NCBI GenBank assembly: GCA_001774455.1
Contig: MFAC01000014.1
Location: 1 to 20,808 of the forward strand
Direction of reading: 5' to 3'
DNA from: Candidatus Campbellbacteria bacterium RIFCSPLOWO2_02_35_12
Lineage (GTDB): Bacteria > Patescibacteriota > Minisyncoccia > Phycocordibacterales > UBA2163
Length of the DNA stretch: 20,808 bases
The position numbers and the translations under genes are program-made. The notes below the pieces were generated by a model that had not been told where the DNA came from, made no database searches, and was given only the letters and a program-made list of their open reading frames with translations. Shown piece after piece: positions 7,093 through 13,536 of the stretch. How positions within the stretch are numbered: position 1 is the first letter of the stretch; the number at the start of each line of letters is the position of its first letter.

Positions 7093-8166
7093 ATGGAAAA
7101 TATAACAGATTATAAAAAAGAATTAAAAGCGTTAATTGACCTTGTTATTAATGAGTCAGCGTCAGACCTTCATTTATCATCGGACAATTATCCCACAATA
7201 AGAGTAAACAGCGTTCTTATTCCACTTTTAAAAAGACGAAGATTATCGGGAGAAGACACATTAGGTTTTATCTCGGAACTTTTAACGCAAGAGCAAAAAC
7301 AAAATTTTTTATTAAATAAAGAAATTGATTTTTCGTATAAATATGATGAAAACACTCGTTTCAGAGGAAACGGTTTTTTTCAGCAAGGAGAAATAGGAAT
7401 ATCACTCAGACTTATTCCAAAACAAATTAAAACCCTGGAAGAGCTTAATCTGCCTCCGATTCTTGAGATTTTCGCGCAAAAAAAACAGGGTTTTTTTCTT
7501 GTTGTCGGCCCTGTTGGACAAGGTAAGACAACGACGCTTGCTTCAATGATTGAAATTATAAATAAAAGCAGGGCGGAACATATAATCACGATTGAAGACC
7601 CCATAGAATATGTTTTTGAGCAGAAAAAATCTATGATTGACCAGCGCGAAGTAAGGATTGACACCAAAGATTTTGCCACGGCCTTGATGTCCGTATTCAG
7701 ACAGGATGTTGATGTGTTGATGATAGGAGAGATGCGTGGCGTTGAGACAATATCAACCGCGGTAACCGCCGCGGAAACCGGACATTTGGTATTATCAACA
7801 CTTCATACCAATAATGCCGCTCAGACAATAGACAGAATTATAGATTCATTTCCGGAGGTCGGACAAGAACAAATTCGCATTCAGCTTGCCGCGTCTTTGG
7901 CGGGAATATTTTCTCAGCGATTGGTGCCGAGAATTTCAGGCGGATTAATTCCGGTTTATGAACTTCTTATCAATAATAATGCCGTTGCAAATCTTATTCG
8001 CGAAAAGAGAACGCAGGAATTAAATATGGTTATTGAAACAAATATGGAAGAAGGAATGATTGACTTAAATAGGTCTCTTGCCGATTTTGTGAGGCGCGGA
8101 GAAATCACAATAGAAGATGCGAGAGCCCATTCACTTAATCCAAAGGTGCTGGAACAGATTGTATAA
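7093..8166 (+). CDS. pilT: PilT-family pilus retraction ATPase
   Basis: A 357-residue protein of normal PilT length. It begins with the PilT-type segment LIDLVINESASDLHLSSDNYPTIRV, which distinguishes it from PilB. Walker A is GPVGQGKT at 139-146, the Asp box is ITIEDPIEY, Walker B is DVDVLMIGEMR and the His box is GHLVLSTLHTNNA. The motor depolymerises pilin at the base of the pilus and so powers twitching and DNA uptake. The gene lies between the receiver gene and pilC with gaps of 27 and 28 bases, consistent with one operon. Confidence 0.95.
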   Translation: MENITDYKKELKALIDLVINESASDLHLSSDNYPTIRVNSVLIPLLKRRRLSGEDTLGFISELLTQEQKQNFLLNKEIDFSYKYDENTRFRGNGFFQQGEIGISLRLIPKQIKTLEELNLPPILEIFAQKKQGFFLVVGPVGQGKTTTLASMIEIINKSRAEHIITIEDPIEYVFEQKKSMIDQREVRIDTKDFATALMSVFRQDVDVLMIGEMRGVETISTAVTAAETGHLVLSTLHTNNAAQTIDRIIDSFPEVGQEQIRIQLAASLAGIFSQRLVPRISGGLIPVYELLINNNAVANLIREKRTQELNMVIETNMEEGMIDLNRSLADFVRRGEITIEDARAHSLNPKVLEQIV

Positions 8167-8194
8167 ATCACAAATCACAAATTAAAATATATAT

Positions 8195-9400
8195 ATGTTA
8201 TTCAAATACACAGCTATAGACAAAACAGGAAATGAGACAGCGGGAAGTATTGACACGATTAATAAAGATGTGGCAATCAGCTCGCTCCAAAGACAAGGTC
8301 TTGTCATATCGTCTATAATTTCTGCTGAAGAAAAATCTTTTTTTAAGAGAGAAATATCTTTTTTTGACAGAGTTTCCAATAAAGAGATAGTTATGCTTTC
8401 ACGGCAAATATCAACACTTTTTGAATCGCAAGTATCCGCTTTACGCGTATTTAAACTGCTTGGCTCCGAATCTTCAAACAAGATATTAAGAGCGGCTCTT
8501 ATAGATGTGGCAGATGACATACAATCGGGAAAATCAATATCAGACGCGCTCTCGGAACATAATAAAATATTCTCTCCTTTTTATGTAAATATGGTGCGCG
8601 CGGGGGAAGAGTCGGGGAAACTTGACCAGATATTTTCATATTTGGCGGATTATTTGGATAGGTCGTATGAAATAACATCAAAAACGAAAAATGCTTTAAT
8701 CTATCCGGCTTTCGTAACATTTACTTTTATTACAGTTATGATTCTTATGTTGACATTGGTTATTCCAAAAATAAGCGACATTTTTGTTGAATCAGGTCAA
8801 GAATTGCCAATATATACAAAAATAGTGGTGGGCGTAAGCGATTTTTTTGTGAATTACGGAATTTTTCTTTTAATATTAGTAATTATAGGAGGATTTTTTT
8901 TGTGGAAATATAATAAAACAGAACAAGGCAAATCGTCTATTTCACAATTTAGACTTTCTATTCCATATTTGGGAAATTTATATAAAAAACTTTACTTATC
9001 TAGAATTTCCGATAATTTAAGCACAATGCTTTCAAGTGGTATAACAATGACGCGCGCAATTGAAATAACAGCTACTGTTATCGGCGATACGACATATGAA
9101 AAATTGCTTAATAAATCAGCGCAATCTATAAAATCCGGCAGTTCCTTATCGGAATCTTTTACCGGACATAAAGAAATACCAAGTATTTTGATACAAATGG
9201 TAAAAGTAGGAGAAGAGACGGGAGAACTTAGCAATATTTTAAACACATTGTCTAAATTTTATGCGAGAGAAATAAAAAATACGGTAGATACTCTTGTTAC
9301 TCTTATAGAACCGATAATGATTGTGGCTTTAGCGCTTGGTGTCGGAGTACTCTTAGCGGCGGTTCTTATGCCTATATATAATATATCTTCCGCCATATAA
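8195..9400 (+). CDS. pilC: PilC/GspF-family inner-membrane platform protein
   Basis: A 401-residue polytopic protein with two T2SSF repeats. The first (about residues 65-190) contains VSALRVFKLLG and VRAGEESGKLDQIFSYLADYLD; the second (about 270-395) contains ITMTRAIEIT and VKVGEETGELSNILNTLSKF. Hydrophobic helices lie near 167-190, 220-238 and at the C-terminus (EPIMIVALALGVGVLLAAVL). PilC is the membrane platform turned by PilB and PilT. The short leader has two AAATCAC units and no Shine-Dalgarno sequence. Confidence 0.94.
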   Translation: MLFKYTAIDKTGNETAGSIDTINKDVAISSLQRQGLVISSIISAEEKSFFKREISFFDRVSNKEIVMLSRQISTLFESQVSALRVFKLLGSESSNKILRAALIDVADDIQSGKSISDALSEHNKIFSPFYVNMVRAGEESGKLDQIFSYLADYLDRSYEITSKTKNALIYPAFVTFTFITVMILMLTLVIPKISDIFVESGQELPIYTKIVVGVSDFFVNYGIFLLILVIIGGFFLWKYNKTEQGKSSISQFRLSIPYLGNLYKKLYLSRISDNLSTMLSSGITMTRAIEITATVIGDTTYEKLLNKSAQSIKSGSSLSESFTGHKEIPSILIQMVKVGEETGELSNILNTLSKFYAREIKNTVDTLVTLIEPIMIVALALGVGVLLAAVLMPIYNISSAI

Positions 9401-9430
9401 CCTTGCATTATCAATATTTTGGTACTTGAG

Positions 9431-9439
9431 TTATCCACA
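9431..9439 (+). promoter_or_regulatory. Exact DnaA-box match (TTATCCACA)
   Basis: A perfect match to the DnaA consensus box upstream of the pilin promoter. A second exact match is at 18617-18625. One isolated box does not make an origin and may be chance, or may serve DnaA-linked regulation. Confidence 0.35.
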
Positions 9440-9448
9440 CAGTGTTTT

Positions 9449-9476
9449 TTGAAATAGCTATAAATAGTTATATAAT
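9449..9476 (+). promoter_or_regulatory. Probable promoter of the pilin gene
   Basis: TTGAAA (9449-9454) and TATAAT (9471-9476) are separated by 16 bases. Transcription from here would give a leader of about 75 bases before the ATG at 9560. The leader contains an AT-rich hairpin formed by GCTTTTTAAT and ATTAAAAGC at about 9494-9516, unlike the leaderless-looking promoters elsewhere in the window. Confidence 0.5.
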
Positions 9477-9559
9477 TTTTATGTTGCAAAAAAGCTTTTT
9501 AATTTAATATTAAAAGCGGTCGTTTAAATAATTTATTAATTAAAATAGTTAATTTGATT

Positions 9560-9988
9560 ATGAAAAAGGCAAGAAATAAAGGTTTTACGCTTATTGAGCT
9601 TTTGGTTGTTATCGCGATTATCGGAATTTTATCGTCCGTTGTTTTGGCGAGCTTAAATACTGCTCGTCAAAAATCGCGAGACGCAAAAAGAATCGCGGAT
9701 ATGAAACAGCTTCAAATAGCTCTTGAGTTTAGTTTTGATAAAAATAGTCAATATCCGACTCAAGTTATAGCGGCAAACATATCAACAGCTTTGGCATCGC
9801 TTGTAACCGATAACTTTATACCGGCGCTTCCCTCCGACCCGCAAAGCACGAATAACCAATACTTCTACATATCGGCAACAGGAGCGTCTTACTGTGTAGG
9901 AGCTAATCTTGAAGGTAGTACAAATCAGTTAGATACATGTGGTACGGATGATTTAGCCGCCGCTTATGATCATGAAGTCGGTCCATAA
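9560..9988 (+). CDS. Type IV pilin (prepilin)
   Basis: A 142-residue prepilin with a class III signal: short basic leader MKKARNKG, cleavage expected between G and F, then FTLIELLVVIAIIGILSSVV with the conserved Glu at mature position 5. The head domain holds two cysteines (SYCVG and DTCGT) about 24 residues apart, which could form the D-region disulphide. The ATG at 9560 is chosen over a TTG two codons upstream because it gives the standard leader. It follows the assembly genes, has its own probable promoter and is followed by a strong terminator, so it is likely the abundant pilus subunit. No prepilin peptidase gene is in the window. Confidence 0.93.
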   Translation: MKKARNKGFTLIELLVVIAIIGILSSVVLASLNTARQKSRDAKRIADMKQLQIALEFSFDKNSQYPTQVIAANISTALASLVTDNFIPALPSDPQSTNNQYFYISATGASYCVGANLEGSTNQLDTCGTDDLAAAYDHEVGP

Positions 9989-10021
9989 TGATTTTTTGAG
10001 TTGTTATTGTAATTATATTTT

Positions 10022-10154
10022 GAATTACAAAATAGCTTTATGCTGAAATCGCAAAAAACCGCCGATAAAGCGGTTTTTTGCTGAAATATTACAGAACCCC
10101 AAATTACAAAATTAGATGACGAACATTTTATAACGAGGAAGAGTTTCGTAATTC
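10022..10154 (+). repeat. Possible decayed or rearranged palindromic element
   Basis: The ends GAATTACAAAATA (10022) and TTTCGTAATTC (10144-10154) resemble the two ends of the MITE-like family, but the interior differs and contains the pilin terminator. A second left-end-like AAATTACAAAATTA lies at 10101. No 7-bp flanking duplication is visible. Confidence 0.4.
10051..10081 (+). terminator. Intrinsic terminator after the pilin gene
   Basis: GCAAAAAACCGC (10051-10062) pairs perfectly with GCGGTTTTTTGC (10070-10081) across a 7-base loop. The T run is part of the stem, so the structure can act in both directions. It separates the pilin from rnhB and is the only clear terminator in the window. 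Confidence 0.8.
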
Positions 10155-10179
10155 ACGATAATGCAATCCGTTAATATAA

Positions 10180-10836
10180 ATGAATTATAAATATGTAATC
10201 GGCATAGATGAAGCAGGACGCGGGCCTCTTGCGGGACCTGTTGCAATTGGCGCGGTCTTGTTTTCAAAAAATGAATACAAAAAGTTTAAGCTCCGTTTGA
10301 ACGGAAAATTCAAATTAGAATCGAATATTTTGAAAGATTCAAAAAAACTTTCTGAAAATAAAAGAGAAAAATGGTTTAAATTTATGGAAGATAAACAAAA
10401 TCTTGCGCAAAAATCATTCTTGGGCGGGACAGAAAAAGACTTCAGATTTTTAGTAGTATTTTCAAGCGCGAAAATAATAGACAATAAAGGAATTAATCAC
10501 GCGATAAATATCGCCATTAAAAAGATACTTTTAAAATTTTCCGTAAATAAAGATAAATGTCTGATACTTTTAGACGGAGCTCTTAAAGCTCCGAGCATAT
10601 TTTTGAATCAAAAAACAATAATAAAAGGGGACGAAAAAGAACCGATAATATCTCTCGCTTCAATTGCCGCAAAAGTGAAAAGAGATAGAAAAATGACAAG
10701 TTTATCCAAAAAATATTTTGAATATAATTTTGAAAAGCATAAAGGTTATGGCGTAAAAGCTCATTATAGAATAATAAAAAAATACGGAATATGCGCCATT
10801 CATCGTAAAAGTTTTTTGAAAAAAATTTTTAATTAA
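10180..10836 (+). CDS. rnhB: Ribonuclease HII
   Basis: A 218-residue RNase HII, which removes ribonucleotides and RNA primers from RNA-DNA hybrids. The active-site DE pair is in GIDEAGRGPLAGPVAIGAV (Asp10, Glu11). DSKKLSENKREKWF follows, then LILLDGAL with the third carboxylate, and SLASIAAKVKRDRKM with the fourth region. Between the GPVAIGAV strand and DSKKLSE there is a lysine-rich insertion of about 20 residues. It has neither a Shine-Dalgarno sequence nor a clear promoter close to the ATG. Confidence 0.95.
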   Translation: MNYKYVIGIDEAGRGPLAGPVAIGAVLFSKNEYKKFKLRLNGKFKLESNILKDSKKLSENKREKWFKFMEDKQNLAQKSFLGGTEKDFRFLVVFSSAKIIDNKGINHAINIAIKKILLKFSVNKDKCLILLDGALKAPSIFLNQKTIIKGDEKEPIISLASIAAKVKRDRKMTSLSKKYFEYNFEKHKGYGVKAHYRIIKKYGICAIHRKSFLKKIFN

Positions 10837-10865
10837 TCTTGAATTCTCAAAAAATGATTTAAATA

Positions 10866-10974
10866 TTATAAATTACAAAATACAAAAATTTAGGTCCTTG
10901 AATCGCAAAACCTATTTATTTTCTAAATATTTTTGCAAAACCAGACCGTAAATTTTTGTATTTCGTAATTCAAG
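10866..10974 (+). mobile_element. MITE-like palindromic element, copy 5
   Basis: The core 10870-10971 has a left end with two G-to-A changes (AAATTACAAAATAC) and an intact right end. Flanking 7-mers TTAAATA (10859-10865) and ATAAATA (10975-10981) match at 6 of 7. It lies between rnhB and rpmF. Confidence 0.82.
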
Positions 10975-11057
10975 ATAAATAAGAAAATTAAAGACATTAA
11001 AGCCAAATTTCAAATCCTAAAATTGTTCAAGCCACTGAACATAATTGACAGATAAGT

Positions 11058-11086
11058 TTGCCAAAATTCGTCTATTTTGATATAGT
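11058..11086 (+). promoter_or_regulatory. Promoter of rpmF, probably giving a leaderless mRNA
   Basis: TTGCCA (11058-11063) and TATAGT (11081-11086) are 17 bases apart, and the rpmF ATG begins 7 bases after the -10. Transcription is therefore expected to start at or within a base or two of the A of the ATG. Confidence 0.6.
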
Positions 11087-11093
11087 TATATTT

Positions 11094-11390
11094 ATGACAG
11101 TAAGGATGAGACATACAAGAAGCCATACCGCAAACAGGCGGTCGCATCATAGTCTTAAAGAACCGAGGATTTCTTTATGCATGGATTGTAAAGCTCCGCA
11201 CAAACGACACAATGTATGTCTTTCTTGCGGCAGATATAAAGGTAGAGTGGTTATAGATATGGCAGTAAAACTTGAGAAAAAACAAGCGAAAGCAAAAGCG
11301 AAAAAAGAAGCAATGAGCGAAGAAGCCACAAGCGACGCAGAACAGACAGAAGATAAAATACTTAATGCCGAGGAATTATCTAAGAAATAA
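11094..11390 (+). CDS. rpmF: Large-subunit ribosomal protein bL32 with C-terminal tail
   Basis: A 98-residue protein. The basic N-terminus TVRMRHTRSHTANRRSHHSL and the zinc-ribbon cysteines CMDC and CLSCGRYKGR identify bL32. It is longer than the usual 55-65 residues because of a lysine/alanine- and glutamate-rich tail (KKQAKAKAKKEAMSEEATSD and onwards) that is predicted to be helical or disordered. The ATG at 11094 is preferred over a TTG at 11058 because the extra residues are unlike bL32 and would overlap the promoter. Confidence 0.92.
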   Translation: MTVRMRHTRSHTANRRSHHSLKEPRISLCMDCKAPHKRHNVCLSCGRYKGRVVIDMAVKLEKKQAKAKAKKEAMSEEATSDAEQTEDKILNAEELSKK

Positions 11391-11422
11391 AAGATTTAAA
11401 ATACTGAGGATAAATTTGTAAT

Positions 11423-11450
11423 TTGTAATTTGTAATTTATTACCTATATA
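11423..11450 (+). promoter_or_regulatory. Possible promoter of nusB, with 7-bp tandem repeat
   Basis: TTGTAA (11423-11428) and TATATA (11445-11450) are 16 bases apart, and the ATG follows by 6 bases, again implying a leaderless transcript. The -35 is one of three tandem TTTGTAA units at 11415-11435, so several alternative -35 boxes exist. Confidence 0.45.
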
Positions 11451-11456
11451 GTTTTT

Positions 11457-12398
11457 ATGGCAAATAGGCATCTTTCAAGGTCAATAGTATTACAAACATT
11501 GTTTGAGTTGGATTTTAACGGTTTTATTGGTAAAAACCCGCTTGGCAGTAAAACAGAAAGAAAAACCGAAGATACTAAAATAATTCTTGCGCGTAATGCC
11601 GAAGAATTTGCTCCCGGGATGGAAGATTTTTTATTTGCGAGAGAACTCTTAGACAATATTTTAGAAAAGAGAGAAAGCATAGATACAATTATAGAGAAGG
11701 CGGCTCCTGAATGGTCAATTGATAAAATTTCCATTGTTGACAGAAATATATTAAGAGTCGGTCTATATGAGCTTTTATTTTCAGATAGAAAAGAAGTGCC
11801 GGCAAAAGTTGCCATTAATGAAGCAATTGAGCTTGCCAAAACATTTGGCGGGGAGTCCAGCGGAAGATTTATAAACGGAGTATTAGGAGCGGTATATAAA
11901 GAAATGGGAGAACCGGGCAAAGAAGAAGTTTCAAAGAAAAAAAATAAAAAAAAGATAAAAGATATTCCGTATGAAAAAATGTCGATAAAAAAACTCGGTG
12001 GAGCTGTTATATACGCAAACAATAATAACAATATTTATCTCGCATTAGTTCATGATGTTTTTGGACACTGGACTCTTTCAAAAGGAGGAATAGATGAAAA
12101 AGAGAATAAAGAAGACGGCACAGTTAGAAAAATAAAAGAAGAACTTGGCATTGAAGTAAAAATTAAAGATAAACTTGGAGAAAATGAATATATCGCTTCA
12201 GACCCGGAAATAGGAAAGTTGAGAAAACAAGTGGTGTATTTTTTGGCAGAATCAAAATTTGATGATTTAAAACTTGCGGATAAAGATGGATTAAACGACG
12301 CTAAGTGGTTTAAACTTTCAGATATTGTTGAACTTAATTTCTATGACGATATACTTCCAATCGTCACAAAAGCTGTAAATATATTATTAAAAAAATAA
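11457..12398 (+). CDS. nusB: NusB - NUDIX hydrolase fusion protein
   Basis: A 313-residue protein. Residues 1 to about 150 form a NusB domain ([70 protein letters not shown]), the RNA-binding antitermination factor that works with NusE/S10. A lysine-rich linker ([10 protein letters not shown]) leads to a NUDIX fold from about 175 to the end. The Nudix box is G-x5-E-x7-R-K-I-x-EE-x-G-I around [12 protein letters not shown]; the REUxEE motif has Lys in place of its first Glu, but the EE pair needed for metal binding is kept. NUDIX domains hydrolyse nucleoside diphosphates linked to another group; the substrate here cannot be told. No stop or frameshift separates the two halves. Confidence 0.9.
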   Translation: MANRHLSRSIVLQTLFELDFNGFIGKNPLGSKTERKTEDTKIILARNAEEFAPGMEDFLFARELLDNILEKRESIDTIIEKAAPEWSIDKISIVDRNILRVGLYELLFSDRKEVPAKVAINEAIELAKTFGGESSGRFINGVLGAVYKEMGEPGKEEVSKKKNKKKIKDIPYEKMSIKKLGGAVIYANNNNNIYLALVHDVFGHWTLSKGGIDEKENKEDGTVRKIKEELGIEVKIKDKLGENEYIASDPEIGKLRKQVVYFLAESKFDDLKLADKDGLNDAKWFKLSDIVELNFYDDILPIVTKAVNILLKK

Positions 12399-12426
12399 AG
12401 AATTATTTTTTAGAAGTATAAGTTAA

Positions 12427-12536
12427 CTATGAATTACGAAATACAAAAATTTAGGTCCTCGGGTCGCAAAATCTCTTTATCTTCTAAAATATTTTTGCTC
12501 AACCAGACCATAAATTTTTGTTTTTCGTAATTCAAG
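12427..12536 (+). mobile_element. MITE-like palindromic element, copy 6
   Basis: The core 12431-12533 is 103 bp, with one extra A in the loop region and one mismatch in the terminal repeat. The flanks are ambiguous: AAGTTAA (12420-12426) and AAGGTAA (12534-12540) match at 6 of 7, but at a different offset from the other copies. The element ends 16 bases before the rnc ATG. Confidence 0.8.
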
Positions 12537-12549
12537 GTAATAAAAAATT

Positions 12550-13239
12550 ATGAATTTTGGACAATTTGAAAAAAAATTAAATATTGTATTTAAAAATAAA
12601 AACCTTTTGAAACAATCTTTCACTCACAGGTCATATTTGAATGAAAATAAAAGTTTTAGAATGGCTCACAATGAAAGACTTGAATTTTTGGGTGACGCCG
12701 TGCTGGAGCTTGTCGTTACAGAGTATTTATATGGAAAATATCCTGAAAAAACAGAAGGAGATTTAACCTCATATAGAGCGGCGCTTGTAAATACTATTAC
12801 ACTTTCATCCGTGGCCAGTACGCTTTGTATGAATGATTTTTTATTGCTTTCAAAAGGCGAGGCGAAAGATATAGGACGCGCTAGGCAGTATATACTCGCG
12901 AATACTTTTGAATCATTTGTGGGTGCGCTTTATTTAGACCAAGGATATAATGCCGCGAAAAATTTTATCGCAAAAAATTTATTTCCGCTTACAGATGAAA
13001 TAGTGGAAAAAGGTCTCTGGCAGGATAGTAAAAGTCGTTTTCAAGAAGTCGCGCAAGAGAAAGTAAGTATTACCCCGCAATATAAAACAATGCAAGAAAT
13101 CGGTCCCGACCATGAAAAAAATTTTATTGTTGGCGTGTATCTCGGTGAAGACTTTGTAGAGAAAGGAGAAGGCAAATCAAAACAAGAAGCGGAACAGGAC
13201 GCCGCGCAAAAAGCGCTTTTGATAAAAGAGTGGGATTAA
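12550..13239 (+). CDS. rnc: Ribonuclease III
   Basis: A 229-residue double-strand RNA endonuclease that matures rRNA and other structured RNAs. The signature HNERLEFLGDAVLELVV carries Glu42, Glu45 and Asp49. The second metal-site segment is LANTFESFVGALYLDQG with Asn118 where E. coli has Asp114, while Glu121 is kept. The C-terminal double-stranded-RNA-binding domain (about 155-229) ends with EGKSKQEAEQDAAQKALL. Length is normal. The ATG at 12550 gives a standard RNase III N-terminus. Confidence 0.95.
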   Translation: MNFGQFEKKLNIVFKNKNLLKQSFTHRSYLNENKSFRMAHNERLEFLGDAVLELVVTEYLYGKYPEKTEGDLTSYRAALVNTITLSSVASTLCMNDFLLLSKGEAKDIGRARQYILANTFESFVGALYLDQGYNAAKNFIAKNLFPLTDEIVEKGLWQDSKSRFQEVAQEKVSITPQYKTMQEIGPDHEKNFIVGVYLGEDFVEKGEGKSKQEAEQDAAQKALLIKEWD

Positions 13240-13284
13240 TAACACAAAAAATCATAAGTATTTAAAAATTTAAAGATATGCACA

Positions 13285-13393
13285 CTATGAATTACGAAAT
13301 ACAAAAATTTAGGTCCTCAGGTCGTAAAACCTCTTTGTCTTCTAAATGTTTTTGCTCAAATAGACCGTAAATTTTTGTATTTCGTAATTCAAG
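13285..13393 (+). mobile_element. MITE-like palindromic element, copy 7
   Basis: The core 13289-13390 has perfect 24-bp terminal inverted repeats. A perfect 7-bp direct repeat, ATGCACA, flanks it at 13278-13284 and 13394-13400. It lies between rnc and smc. A solo right-end-like sequence (TTTTGTAATTCA, about 13502-13513) sits further downstream. Confidence 0.87.
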
Positions 13394-13524
13394 ATGCACA
13401 GGTCTGACTTGTACATATCGATGTTTTGTATGATTTTTAAATTTTTCAACAAAGCGCAGCAATAATAGTTAAATTTGATTGAAAAAACTTAGTTAAAAGA
13501 GTTTTGTAATTCAAAGTAAAATTG

Positions 13525-13530
13525 TATAAT
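13525..13530 (+). promoter_or_regulatory. Probable -10 element of smc
   Basis: A consensus TATAAT ends 6 bases before the smc ATG, which would give a leaderless mRNA. The -35 is weak (TTTTGT at 13502-13507 with a 17-base spacer) and overlaps the solo repeat end. Confidence 0.45.
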
Positions 13531-13536
13531 AATTAA

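Noticed and set aside
11045..11050. Perfect TTGACA as the -35 box of rpmF
   Set aside because: It lies 22 bases or more from any fair -10; TTGCCA at 11058 has the right 17-base spacing.
679..13390. The seven repeats as a CRISPR or other clustered array
   Set aside because: Copies are 0.8-6 kb apart with genes between them, about 102 bp long and flanked by target duplications; there are no spacers or cas genes.
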